A DNA stretch of 64,000 nucleotides from UBA7236 sp044227505 (GCA_044227505.1 JBGAWP010000014.1:1-64000), one strand, 5' to 3'. Counted from the stretch's first letter, positions 26,228 to 35,855 are shown. Numbers and translations are program-made. Notes: generated from the letters alone by a model not told the origin.

Positions 26228-28420
26228 TTATTTCTGAATAACCAACGGATAACTCATTTTAGCATTGGCATTAACCAAACTCACTTGATAAATTCCCGCG
26301 CTTGCATTCATTAATGAAATGGTCTCGCTGTAATTATCGCCTGAAATGGATATGGTTTTGCTGTAAACTACGTTTCCAATTGCATCATATACATTTAATT
26401 CGAAAGTGTTTGACTCCAATCCATTCACGTTAATTACAAATTCGCCGTTAGACGGATTTGGATACATTGTAACAGAAGCTTCAGCATCACCAATACGACC
26501 AAGTGTCATAAAATAATACCAAGGTGAAGGTGCAGAAATAACACCTAGATCATCATAACAAACAGTTTTAACTCTGAAACCATATTCGGTTAATGGAGTT
26601 AATTTGTCGGTGATCTCCACCATGTTGGTGTAATAACCTTTGGTTTTGATCAAACCTGTAGCAACATTTTGCAATGTAACGCGGTATTGATCAGCGCCAT
26701 CCACTGCATCCCAATGTAATACTGCATCATTGGTAGTAATACCATCTGCATATAGGCCACCTGGAATTTCGCAAACTGCAAATGTTAAACAGCTTAAATA
26801 AGCTAAAATATTAGCTCTTAAGTTAGCAGCTTCCGTTAGTGGAGTATGGAAGTTATTTGTGGTCATTCCACCAAACATTACTAAACCATCTCCCCAAGCT
26901 TTTTCACCTAAAGTGATATCAGTAGAACCAGTTTCGATGATCACACTTGTTATTCCTGTTCCGGATATGCGAGCATGACTAAAGTTAGAACCTGTAAAAT
27001 CAGTTCCAACAGGAAGAATTGGTCCGTTAAATATTGGATGAGAAGCATCAGCTGCAGTCACAAGACCTGCACCTCCATCATAAATCAAACTTGTTCCGTC
27101 AAAACCGAAACTCATACCATCACCTTCGTTAGGAGCAGAGTTCAGCAATAATTTTCCACCTGAGGAAACCCAACCTTCAATAGTTGCCATATTAGCAGTA
27201 AGGAAAGTTTCCAATTCATTTGCATGAGAATCACTTCCTTCAAGGAAAACAAAACAATTATCAGGAGAAAAAGCGAGCAGAGGATCAACGGTCTCAAAAT
27301 AATCACGGGTCCAACCAATTCCTTCAGGGCCAAAAATTGTATTCATTGCTGTAGTGTTAGTTGTTGTAAACCAAGGTTCACCACCAGTACTATTAGAGTG
27401 AATATACATGGAACCAGTTCCGGTTATAGGGCCAAGGTTACATACGGTTTCTGAATAACTATCATTAGCTTCATCACCATCACCGGCAAGGCTTGTCCAT
27501 GAAACGATATCATAACATCCATCTGCGCTAAAATCATGCATTGTACTAAATGTATAAGAACCGGTTGAAAACGCAGCTATCGTGCCTGCATATGTTTCAG
27601 TAACAACAGCACCACCATCCACATTATAGCTTACCGGAAATTCGGAAATTGCTTCAAAACCAAAATTTTGAATTGTAACAGTAACAGATTCCATTCCAAG
27701 ATCAACGCCTGAAACAGGGTTAGTAACGTTAATTACACCTGCATCGGCTGCAGCGGGTTCAAAAATTGTGAAGGAGATACATTCTTCATAAGCCGACCAG
27801 CTTGTGCTGTTTCTGCCTGGAACGATATCAGCTGCAAGTCCATTCTGATTTAAGCCCATAGTATGAAATCCGCCATCGGAATTCATTTGGGTGGTAACAA
27901 TGCGAATTTCGCCGGTGCCTTCATATAATTGTATTTGTACAGTACAAGGAAATACTCCTTCAGGGCCCGGATAATGCGGAACATCTGTAAAAGACAAAAC
28001 GAAAATCTGACTTCCCGGAGCTCCGGTTGTATAATAGGTGATATCACCATCAACACAGAAATTCGGATCCCAATCCTCTTGACCGAAGAAAATGGAATTT
28101 GGATAAAGATCAGTTGGTAAAATTGCACCTGTGCAACATGCGTTTCCAAGGCCACCGGTAAAGGTCATGTATCCATTCGAACTCACATAAAAATCAGAAA
28201 ACAGGGCTCCGTAAAAAGGAAATGTAAATCCAATTGGAAATGCACCACTCATCTCATCATCGCCCAAACAAATTGCTGTTCCGGCGGTTGCCATTGGAGA
28301 AAAATCACAGTCAGATTGTACATAATACTGACCACGGGCAATTAAACCGAAGGTCGCCATTGCAATAAACAAGGTGATCTTGCGGGTAATCGTGATTGTT
28401 TGTGTAATTATTAGTTTCAT
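26228..28420 (-). CDS. T9SS cargo: nidogen-like, CARDB-like, alpha/beta core, Fn3, sorting domain
   Basis: 730 residues from the Met at 28420. A Met 10 codons earlier is possible, but the sequence just upstream of 28420 matches the leader before the two other nidogen-type genes. Order: signal peptide ending ARGQ; one nidogen-like module with the CCTG and FGQEDWDPNFC motifs; a CARDB-like Ig module (VNVTNPVSG-type start, VTVTIQNFGFEAISEFPVSY); the alpha/beta core (SGGKLLLNSAPNEGDG, HPIFNG); an Fn3 domain with ADGITTNDAVLHWDAVDGAD; a sorting domain ending LVIQK. Its core and Fn3 are nearly identical in protein sequence to those of the next gene upstream. Probably surface-exposed; ligand unknown. 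Confidence 0.85.
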   Translation of the reverse strand: MKLIITQTITITRKITLFIAMATFGLIARGQYYVQSDCDFSPMATAGTAICLGDDEMSGAFPIGFTFPFYGALFSDFYVSSNGYMTFTGGLGNACCTGAILPTDLYPNSIFFGQEDWDPNFCVDGDITYYTTGAPGSQIFVLSFTDVPHYPGPEGVFPCTVQIQLYEGTGEIRIVTTQMNSDGGFHTMGLNQNGLAADIVPGRNSTSWSAYEECISFTIFEPAAADAGVINVTNPVSGVDLGMESVTVTIQNFGFEAISEFPVSYNVDGGAVVTETYAGTIAAFSTGSYTFSTMHDFSADGCYDIVSWTSLAGDGDEANDSYSETVCNLGPITGTGSMYIHSNSTGGEPWFTTTNTTAMNTIFGPEGIGWTRDYFETVDPLLAFSPDNCFVFLEGSDSHANELETFLTANMATIEGWVSSGGKLLLNSAPNEGDGMSFGFDGTSLIYDGGAGLVTAADASHPIFNGPILPVGTDFTGSNFSHARISGTGITSVIIETGSTDITLGEKAWGDGLVMFGGMTTNNFHTPLTEAANLRANILAYLSCLTFAVCEIPGGLYADGITTNDAVLHWDAVDGADQYRVTLQNVATGLIKTKGYYTNMVEITDKLTPLTEYGFRVKTVCYDDLGVISAPSPWYYFMTLGRIGDAEASVTMYPNPSNGEFVINVNGLESNTFELNVYDAIGNVVYSKTISISGDNYSETISLMNASAGIYQVSLVNANAKMSYPLVIQK

Positions 28421-28636
28421 GATTAAAGTTTTAGGCGACAATAATACCATTATTTTTTCCCAATTCCATTTATTTAAGATCTTTTTTGCAGGAGGTGATA
28501 AGAATCACTATTTTAATGTATCTATGGATAGGTGTTTTTAGGAATATTATTCGAAAAAACGTTATTAAATGTATTTACTTATTTTTTAATTATTCTGATT
28601 CATAATATTCTGATAATTATAGAATAAATAATATAT

Positions 28637-28671
28637 AAAAAAAGGCTGTTCTAAATAGAACAGCCTTTTTT
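28637..28671 (-). terminator. Terminator of the GEVED cargo gene
   Basis: AAAGGCTGTTCT-AAAT-AGAACAGCCTTT with A- and T-runs on both sides. It is the TGTT variant of the array hairpin. Confidence 0.9.
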
Positions 28672-28692
28672 ATTTTATTTGTTTTGAATTAT

Positions 28693-30744
28693 TTATTCGG
28701 TAATTACAACTGAATAATTCATATTAAGATCATTATTTTTCAAACTGATCTGATATATACCGGGAGCAACATTCATTAAATTGATCTGCTCATTATAATC
28801 AGCATTATCTATTGTGATAGATTTAGTATATACGATCTGACCCATTGAGTTAGAAACATTTAATTCAAATTGGTTATCAGCATAACCGTTAACATTTAAA
28901 TTAAATACTCCATTGCTTGGATTTGGATACAACATAATGGAAGCATTTTCATCTCCAATACGACCAAGTGTCATAAAATAATACCAAGGTGAAGGAGCAG
29001 AAATAACTCCAAGATCATCATAACAAACAGTTTTAACTCTGAAACCATATTCAGTTAATGGAGTTAATTTATCAGTGATCTCTACCATGTTTGTATAATA
29101 ACCTTTGGTTTTGATCAAACCTGTCGCAACATTTTGGAGTGTTACGCGATACTGATCAGCGCCATCCACTGCATCCCAATGTAATACTGCATCATTGGTA
29201 GTAATACCATCAGCATATAAGCCACCAGGAATTTCGCAAACTGCAAAAGTTATACAACTTAAATAAGCTAAAATATTTGCTCTCAAGTTAGCAGCTTCTG
29301 TTAGCGGAGTATGGAAATTATTTGTGGTCATTCCACCAAACATTACTAAACCATCTCCCCAAACTTTTTCACCTAAAGTGATATCAGTTGAACCAGTTTC
29401 GATGATCACGCTTGTTATTCCAGTTCCGGAAATTCTTGCATGACTAAAGTTAGAACCTGTAAAATCTGTACCAACAGGAAGAATTGGTCCGTTAAAAATT
29501 GGGTGAGATGCATCAGCTGCTGTAACTAAACCAGCGCCACCATCATAAATTAAAGATGTTCCATCAAAACCAAAACTCATACCGTCACCTTCATTCGGTG
29601 CAGAATTTAATAATAGTTTACCACCTGAAGTAACCCAACTTTCAATTGTTCCCATATTTGCAGTAAGGAAATTTTCTAATTCAATTGCATGCTGATCACT
29701 TCCTTCAAGGAAAATAAAACAATTGTCAGGAGAAAAAGCAAGCAGTGGATCAACCGTTTCAAAATAATCGCGGGTCCAACCAATACCTTCAGCGCCAAAA
29801 ACTGTATTCATTGCTGTAGTATTTGTGGTTGTTCCCCAAGGTTCAGAACCTGGCAGACTTGAATAAATATACATTGCACCAGTTCCGGTTATAGGACCAA
29901 GATTACAAACAGTTTCAGTGTAACTATCATTGTCCATATTTTCATCAATTTCCATTTCAGTCCATGCAACAATATCGTAACAACCGTCTAAACTGAAATC
30001 CCAGCCTTCCGGCATTGTATAGGAAGCAGTGCTATAAGGAGCTATCTCACCGAGGAATGCGCCACCGGTAACTAATCCACCATCAACCTGATAATACACA
30101 TTGAATTCAGAAGCAGGTTCTGAACCATAATTGTAAATAGTAACAATTACATCTTCAAACCCAAGATCAACTCCGGAAACAGGATTAGTTATATCAACTA
30201 TACCAACATCGTTCAGAGCGCCTCCAATAATATTAACGCTATAATCTTCTGTTTCTCCAAAGCTGTAATTAGCACAAGGGTCAGGAGTAGCAGGCATTGC
30301 GTATATTTCGCGAACGCGCATTCTTGTTACACCACCGGTTGCAGAAACTGGAATACTGAAGGTTGCAGTACCTGTTGCAAAAGCTGTAAGATCCAACACT
30401 GTTCCAACCAATTCGCCAACATCATAAAAATCATCATCCTGATTGTAATCGATCCAAATACCAAAATCATTGTTTGATGAAAAGGAACCTGCTCCAACGG
30501 TAATTGTATACGAGGAACCCATTGCCACATCAGTTGACATAAAAGTGTAATCGCTATAAAATGGAGCAGGCGCACCATCGGTAGGGTTGTCAATGGTCCC
30601 TAATCCTACATAACTGCAATAATCTCCTTCAACCGTACCTGTGGTATAGGTTGGGGTGCAGTATTGACCGAATACAGTCGCAGATCCCAAAAGCAAACTC
30701 ATGGATGCTACTGCAATTCGTTTAGATAAGTTAAAAATCTTCAT
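28693..30744 (-). CDS. T9SS cargo: GEVED, CARDB-like, alpha/beta core, Fn3, sorting domain
   Basis: 683 residues. Signal peptide to about residue 26 (SATVFGQ). Residues ~28-172 match a GEVED domain (IWIDYNQDDDFYDVGELVG ... SFGETEDYSVNI), an extracellular module of Bacteroidota secreted proteins. A CARDB-like module (VDITNPVSGVDLGFEDVIVT) follows, then the alpha/beta core, the ADGITTNDAVLHWD Fn3 and a sorting domain ending VVITE. From the core to the Fn3 the protein is almost residue-identical to the neighbour at 26228. The DNA differs at many silent positions. Only the N-terminal module distinguishes it, which points to module exchange. Confidence 0.85.
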   Translation of the reverse strand: MKIFNLSKRIAVASMSLLLGSATVFGQYCTPTYTTGTVEGDYCSYVGLGTIDNPTDGAPAPFYSDYTFMSTDVAMGSSYTITVGAGSFSSNNDFGIWIDYNQDDDFYDVGELVGTVLDLTAFATGTATFSIPVSATGGVTRMRVREIYAMPATPDPCANYSFGETEDYSVNIIGGALNDVGIVDITNPVSGVDLGFEDVIVTIYNYGSEPASEFNVYYQVDGGLVTGGAFLGEIAPYSTASYTMPEGWDFSLDGCYDIVAWTEMEIDENMDNDSYTETVCNLGPITGTGAMYIYSSLPGSEPWGTTTNTTAMNTVFGAEGIGWTRDYFETVDPLLAFSPDNCFIFLEGSDQHAIELENFLTANMGTIESWVTSGGKLLLNSAPNEGDGMSFGFDGTSLIYDGGAGLVTAADASHPIFNGPILPVGTDFTGSNFSHARISGTGITSVIIETGSTDITLGEKVWGDGLVMFGGMTTNNFHTPLTEAANLRANILAYLSCITFAVCEIPGGLYADGITTNDAVLHWDAVDGADQYRVTLQNVATGLIKTKGYYTNMVEITDKLTPLTEYGFRVKTVCYDDLGVISAPSPWYYFMTLGRIGDENASIMLYPNPSNGVFNLNVNGYADNQFELNVSNSMGQIVYTKSITIDNADYNEQINLMNVAPGIYQISLKNNDLNMNYSVVITE

Positions 30745-30893
30745 AAATGCGTTTTTTAGTTAAAATATATGTTTTAATTAGTTAAAAATGAGGATTAAAG
30801 GTATTAAAAAATATGGTATCTACAAGAGATAATGGAAAAAAGATCAATCGATTTATTTTAGAATAGTTGGATAGATTTCCGCTTAGTTTATTA

Positions 30894-30931
30894 ATTGAAA
30901 TGGCTGCTCATAACAGAACAGCCATTTCAAT
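30894..30931 (-). terminator. Terminator of the second MAM-like cargo gene
   Basis: ATTGAAATGGCTG pairs perfectly with CAGCCATTTCAAT around a 12-base loop. Confidence 0.9.
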
Positions 30932-30947
30932 TTGGTCTATATTAAGA

Positions 30948-33086
30948 TCATTCCGTAATAACTACAGAATAATTTAAATTGAGATCGTTATTTATTAAAT
31001 TGATATGATACATACCCGGAGCAACATTTATTAAATTAATTTGCTCATTATGATCCGCATTATCAATTTTAATTGTTTTGGTATATATGATCTGACCCAT
31101 GGAATTAGAAACATTTAATTCAAATTGATTATCTGCATAACCACTTACATTTAAATTAAATATTCCTGAACTTGGATTTGGATATAATGTAACCGAAGCA
31201 TTTTCACCATCTCCAAGACGTCCTAAGGTAGTAAAGTAATACCATGGTGATGGAGCAGAGATTACCCCAAGATCATCATAACAAACAGTTTTAACTCTGA
31301 AACCATATTCGGTTAATGGAGTGAGTTTGTCTGTGATCTCTACCATGTTGGTATAATAACCTTTGGTTTTGATCAAACCAGTTGCAACATTTTGCAAGGT
31401 AACGCGATATTGATCAGCACCATCTACGGCATCCCAATGTAACACCGCGTCATTTGTTGTTATACCGTCGGCAAATAATCCTCCTGGAATTTCACAGATT
31501 GCAACATCAAGACAACTTAAATAGGCAAAAATATTTGCGCGTAAATTAGCTGCATTCGGGTCAGGATCATGCCAGTTGTCGGTGGTCATTCCACCAAACA
31601 TTACAACACCTGCTCCCCAGGCTTTTTCACCTAAGGTAATATCGGTAGTACCGGTTTCAATAATAACGCTTGATAAGCCCGTACCAGTTACTTGTGCATG
31701 ACTAAATCCTGTTCCTGTATAATCGGTTCCGGCTGGTGTGAATGGCCCACTAAAAATTGGATGACCGGGATCACCTGCAGTAACTGAAGAAGCACCGCCA
31801 TCATAAACCAGCGTTGTTCCATCAAAACCAAAACTCATTCCATCTCCTTCATTTGGTGCAGAGTTAATTAATAATTTGCCTCCCGAAGCAACCCATCCTT
31901 CAATTGTTGCCATATTAGCATCGAGAAATGCTTCTAACTCCAATGCTCCACCATCACTGCCTTCCATGAAAATAAAACAATTTTCAGGGGAGAAAGTCAG
32001 TAACGGATCTATGGTTTCATAATAATCACGGGTCCAACCAATTCCTTCAGTGCCGAAAACGGCGGTCATAGCAGTGGAGTTATTAATTGTAAACCAAGGC
32101 TCACCACCGGTTGTATTTGTATATAAATAAATAGCACCAGTGCCTGTAATTGGTCCTAGATTACATACATTTTCAGAATACATATCATTAGTAAGATCTT
32201 CATCAATTTCCATTTCAGTCCATGCAACAATTTCATAACATCCATCTGAGCTGAAATCCCAACCTTCCGGCATTGTGTAAGAAGCAGTTCCATATGGTTC
32301 AATAGTACCGAGGAATGCTCCACCTGTAACTATACCACCATCAACCTGATAATACACATTAAATTCAGATGCTGGTTCGGAACCATAATTATGAATTGTA
32401 ACTATTACATCCTCGAATGCAAGATCAAGTCCTGAAACAGGATTTGTTATGTCAACAATTCCAACATCATTTGCAGCACCTTCAATAATATTTATATTAT
32501 CGAGATACCAACCTGTAGTTCCGCCGGGTCCGCAGCATCCATCTCCTGTATCATATCGAAAACGAATTCTTCCATTATCTGTTGGTGTAATAAAAATATC
32601 ATAGGAAATACTATTCCAGGTAGCAATTCCATAATCATGCAAATTTGCCTGGTATTCCACAAAAGGCGAATTCCATGTTGCACCGCCATCTGTTGAATAT
32701 TCCACAAATTCAACATCATAACTGCAAGGATATCCGCTTTCATTATTTGAATAAGAATCAAATGAAAGGGTAAATGATCCGGGCAAGGATAATACCGGAG
32801 AAATAATGTAGGAATTTTCTGCTCCCAGATCACCAATACTCGGATTTCCATAACACTGAGTACCAGCCATTCCCATTGGACTAAGGTTCCAGTTTGAAGC
32901 AAATGTTTCTAAGCCAAGGCATGTTGGTCCATAAATTTCGGTTGTCCAACCCATTGCATCTGCATTAAAATCGTAGGAGTATAATTGTGCATTTAATTTT
33001 GCAGGTAATATTCCCAACAGGAATATTACTGAGCACGAAGCCATTAAATGCAATGGCCTGAATAAATTGGTAAGTAATTTTTTCAT
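30948..33086 (-). CDS. T9SS cargo: MAM-like, CARDB-like, alpha/beta core, Fn3, sorting domain
   Basis: 712 residues, the fullest version of the architecture. Signal peptide to about residue 33 (PAKLNAQ). MAM-like module (YDFNADAMGWTTE, SYIISPVLSLPGSF, DTGDGCCGPGG), CARDB-like module (NPVSGLDLAFEDVIVTIHNY), alpha/beta core (SGGKLLINSAPNEGDG, HPIFSG), Fn3 of the ADGITTNDAV type, sorting domain ending VVITE. It combines the N-terminus of the gene at 23973 with the C-terminal half of the genes at 26228 and 28693. The start is 2 bases after the stop of the small DUF4907-like gene, so the pair is one operon. Confidence 0.85.
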   Translation of the reverse strand: MKKLLTNLFRPLHLMASCSVIFLLGILPAKLNAQLYSYDFNADAMGWTTEIYGPTCLGLETFASNWNLSPMGMAGTQCYGNPSIGDLGAENSYIISPVLSLPGSFTLSFDSYSNNESGYPCSYDVEFVEYSTDGGATWNSPFVEYQANLHDYGIATWNSISYDIFITPTDNGRIRFRYDTGDGCCGPGGTTGWYLDNINIIEGAANDVGIVDITNPVSGLDLAFEDVIVTIHNYGSEPASEFNVYYQVDGGIVTGGAFLGTIEPYGTASYTMPEGWDFSSDGCYEIVAWTEMEIDEDLTNDMYSENVCNLGPITGTGAIYLYTNTTGGEPWFTINNSTAMTAVFGTEGIGWTRDYYETIDPLLTFSPENCFIFMEGSDGGALELEAFLDANMATIEGWVASGGKLLINSAPNEGDGMSFGFDGTTLVYDGGASSVTAGDPGHPIFSGPFTPAGTDYTGTGFSHAQVTGTGLSSVIIETGTTDITLGEKAWGAGVVMFGGMTTDNWHDPDPNAANLRANIFAYLSCLDVAICEIPGGLFADGITTNDAVLHWDAVDGADQYRVTLQNVATGLIKTKGYYTNMVEITDKLTPLTEYGFRVKTVCYDDLGVISAPSPWYYFTTLGRLGDGENASVTLYPNPSSGIFNLNVSGYADNQFELNVSNSMGQIIYTKTIKIDNADHNEQINLINVAPGMYHINLINNDLNLNYSVVITE

Positions 33087-33088
33087 TG

Positions 33089-33475
33089 TCAGTAGTGTTT
33101 ATTTGTTGATGAATTTGTTTGGATTGTATTTTTTTTAAATTCATTTACTTTTATTTCACCGGCAATTAATGCTTCCTCTTCAGTAGCATAATCAGGTGCA
33201 TTAATTTCACCTGTACTTCTGTTGTGACTGATAAAAACATTTATGCCATCCGCTTTAATAAGGTATCCCCACATACCATCCGGGAGTGTGAAAGTTGAAA
33301 TAACATACATAGTATTTATTTGCACTGACTCCTTTGATGAGGAAGAAGATTGACCAAAACAATTTTGGATTGTGAATAAAAATGAAAGAAAAAAAACAAT
33401 TGTGATAACGACAGGAACTCGAAACATTGTTCTTCCGAAATTGTTCCCTGAAATATTAATTTCAGTTTTTTGCAT
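33089..33475 (-). CDS. Small exported DUF4907-like protein, second copy
   Basis: 128 residues; Met17 (33427) would also fit as the start of the signal peptide (FRVPVVITIVFFLSFLFTI). The mature part has GMWGYLIKADGINVFISHNR and NAPDYATEEEALIAGEIKVNEFKK, clearly homologous to the small protein at 25784. Two bases separate it from the MAM-like cargo it precedes. The repeated small-plus-MAM pairing is the main clue to function: a dedicated periplasmic or secreted partner. A promoter lies about 180 bases upstream. Confidence 0.75.
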   Translation of the reverse strand: MQKTEINISGNNFGRTMFRVPVVITIVFFLSFLFTIQNCFGQSSSSSKESVQINTMYVISTFTLPDGMWGYLIKADGINVFISHNRSTGEINAPDYATEEEALIAGEIKVNEFKKNTIQTNSSTNKHY

Positions 33476-33653
33476 TGATTTATTTTTATAGGTTAATTAA
33501 TATAATAATTGCGCTTATAAAATCACCATTAATATAATCTCAACACATCAGTATCTAACATTTCTTTTTTACCCGATACCCATTTTCGAACATTTCGGTA
33601 AAATATAATTTTTGTCGCCTTTTCTTTGGTAAGGATATGTAGTAAAATTTAAA

Positions 33654-33685
33654 CAAATATAAATTCCCGGCATCGATTTTCCAAA
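33654..33685 (-). promoter_or_regulatory. Promoter of the small-plus-MAM cargo operon
   Basis: On the minus strand TTTG (33685-33682) and TATATTTG (33661-33654) are separated by 20 bases, matching the TTTG / TAnnTTTG consensus. The leader to the small gene would be about 170 bases. Confidence 0.55.
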
Positions 33686-33850
33686 CAATTTTCCACTAAA
33701 ATCTGCAATTAAACTAATAAATATTTCACTTTTTCACAATATTGCAACCTGAAAAAGTTAAAATTCTTTATTCACTATCAATAATAATATCCGAAAACAC
33801 CTCTTGGAACTTTTTTTAATGGATGTTTATGGCAATTATCACAAAAAAAA

Positions 33851-33876
33851 ACAGGCTATCCGGTTGGACAGCCTGT
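33851..33876 (-). terminator. Terminator of the first array gene
   Basis: ACAGGCTATCC pairs with GGACAGCCTGT, one A-C mismatch, loop GGTT; the plus-strand run of A before it gives the U-tract for minus-strand transcription. Confidence 0.85.
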
Positions 33877-33895
33877 CGATAAATTTTTACTATTA

Positions 33896-35764
33896 TTATT
33901 TCTGAATAACTACAGGATAAGTTATCTGAGCATCCTTGTTAAGCAATTTAACCTGATAAATTCCAGATGCAACATTTTCCAGATTGATCTGCTCTGAATA
34001 ATTTGCATTGTCAATTTGAATCGATTTATTATAAACAATTTTACCCATAGCATCAAACACATACAATTCAAATGCGTTATCACTATAATCGCTTATTTGT
34101 AATGTAAACTGACCTGCATTCGGATTAGGATACATTGTAATTGCAGCCTCTGTTGTTCCAATACGACCTAGTGTGGTAAAATAATACCATTCTGAAGGTG
34201 CAGTTATTTCACCAAGAATATCATAACATACGGTTTTAACACGGAATGCATATGTAGTTAATGGTGTTAATTTATCAATGATCTCTACATAATTTGTTTC
34301 ATATCCCTTTGTTTTAATAAGGCCTGTTGCAGTATTTTGCAGAGTCACACGATACTGATCTGCACCTTCCATTGCATCCCAATGTAAAACTGCATCATCG
34401 GTAGAAATTCCATCTGCATATAAACCTGTTGGAATATCGCATACCGGGATAGGTCCAACACTTGGTATCCAGGAATGACATTCTTCAAATGCATCCCAAA
34501 CTTCAGAGTTTCTTCCTGAAACAGGATTCGCAGTTATACCATCATAATTTAATCCCATTGTGGCAGCTCCACCATCGCTGTTCCATTCGGTAACAACAAT
34601 TTTAATTTCACCTGTTGCCTCATACAATTGTAATTGAACTGTAACAGGGAAGGTACCTTCCGGTCCGGGATAATGTGGAACGTTGGCATAGGTTACAACA
34701 AATATCTGACTTCCAGCCAAACCAGAAGTATAATAGGTAATATCACCGTCAACGCAAGAGTTAGGATCAAGATCTTCCTGACCTAAGAATATTGAATTAG
34801 GAAATAAACCGGCGGGTAGAACCTGACCGGTACAACATGCAGTTCCTAACCCTGCACTAAAGGAAACATACCCGTTTGATCCGATATAAATATCAGAGTG
34901 TGTTACGCCATAAAATGGAAAGTCAAATCCCATCGGAATAGCAGCAGAAACAGCATCATCGCCTAAACAAACTGCGGTTCCTTCACTTGGCATGGTAACG
35001 TAATCACAAGTGGAATATAAATAACCAAAAAAACAAGAACCATCTTCAATTTCAGCTCCTGGATCATAGTTGATCGCATCAGGATCTGTACAACCTTCAT
35101 CCGGTAATCCATCAGGTAAGAATGAAATACATTCATCAAAAGCAGACCAATCAGCACTATTTCTGCCTGCAACTACGTCAGCTTCAGAAATATCCTTATT
35201 TAAACCCATCGTTGACAAACCACCATCGCCGTTATAACTGGTTGTAACAATTCTTACTTCTTGAGTGCCTTCATATAATTGCACCTGAACTGTTACAGGA
35301 AAAGTTCCTTCAGGACCAGGATAGTGTGGAACATCAGTATAACTTAAAACAAAGATCTGACTGCCCGGAGCGCCTGTGGTATAGTAGGTAATATCGCCGT
35401 CGGTACAAGAATTTGGATCAAGATCTTCCTGACCAAAAAATACAGAATATGGATATGTGCCACTTGGGAGTATAGCTCCTGTGCAGCAACCGGAACCAAG
35501 GCCGGCAGTAAAAGAAAGGTATCCATTTGAACTTATATAACATTCCGTAAAAGGAACTTCATATAATTCAAAGGTAAATCCGAGTGGAATAGCAGCACTA
35601 ACCTCGTCATCTCCTAAGCATAAAAACGTTCCCTCTGTCGACATGGGAGCAAAATCGCATGTTGACTGAATATAAGATTGTGCCTGAGTGGCAAAGGAAG
35701 TAAGCGCCAAAGCTATTAGCAGCGCAGGTTTTCCCATAAATAATTTGATGTAATTTTTTTTCAT
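33896..35764 (-). CDS. T9SS cargo: two nidogen-like domains, Fn3, sorting domain
   Basis: 622 residues, first array gene in transcription order. Signal peptide ends ATQAQS. Two nidogen-like modules (each with DDEVSAAIP or DDAVSAAIP, SSNGYLSF/GSNGYVSF, CCTG, FGQEDLDPNSC and PHYPGPEGTFPVTVQ) are joined by the linker GCTDPDAINYDPGAEIEDGSC. The Fn3 domain is of the ADGISTDDAVLHWDAMEGAD type, as in the three core-bearing neighbours, not the type found in the otherwise identical architecture at 21879. Sorting domain ends VVIQK. Probably a surface adhesin. The swap of Fn3 type within the same layout supports recombination at domain borders. Confidence 0.85.
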   Translation of the reverse strand: MKKNYIKLFMGKPALLIALALTSFATQAQSYIQSTCDFAPMSTEGTFLCLGDDEVSAAIPLGFTFELYEVPFTECYISSNGYLSFTAGLGSGCCTGAILPSGTYPYSVFFGQEDLDPNSCTDGDITYYTTGAPGSQIFVLSYTDVPHYPGPEGTFPVTVQVQLYEGTQEVRIVTTSYNGDGGLSTMGLNKDISEADVVAGRNSADWSAFDECISFLPDGLPDEGCTDPDAINYDPGAEIEDGSCFFGYLYSTCDYVTMPSEGTAVCLGDDAVSAAIPMGFDFPFYGVTHSDIYIGSNGYVSFSAGLGTACCTGQVLPAGLFPNSIFLGQEDLDPNSCVDGDITYYTSGLAGSQIFVVTYANVPHYPGPEGTFPVTVQLQLYEATGEIKIVVTEWNSDGGAATMGLNYDGITANPVSGRNSEVWDAFEECHSWIPSVGPIPVCDIPTGLYADGISTDDAVLHWDAMEGADQYRVTLQNTATGLIKTKGYETNYVEIIDKLTPLTTYAFRVKTVCYDILGEITAPSEWYYFTTLGRIGTTEAAITMYPNPNAGQFTLQISDYSDNAFELYVFDAMGKIVYNKSIQIDNANYSEQINLENVASGIYQVKLLNKDAQITYPVVIQK

Positions 35765-35855
35765 AGTTCTAAATTAGGATACAATTATACTGTTTTTTTT
35801 AAATTTTATTAAATCAGGTGTTAAAATTAGTTGTTTGCACCTATAATTTCACATC

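Larger units (their letters stand above)
33476..33895. other. Gene-free spacer with a promoter and a terminator
   Basis: About 420 AT-rich bases between two array genes. The only recognisable content is the minus-strand promoter at 33654-33685 and the terminator at 33851-33876. Confidence 0.6.

Noticed and set aside
23973..33086. The alpha/beta core of the cargo proteins considered as an active glutamine amidotransferase or ThuA enzyme
   Set aside because: No nucleophile elbow or triad can be recognised; a binding role is as likely, so the fold is only mentioned as a guess.
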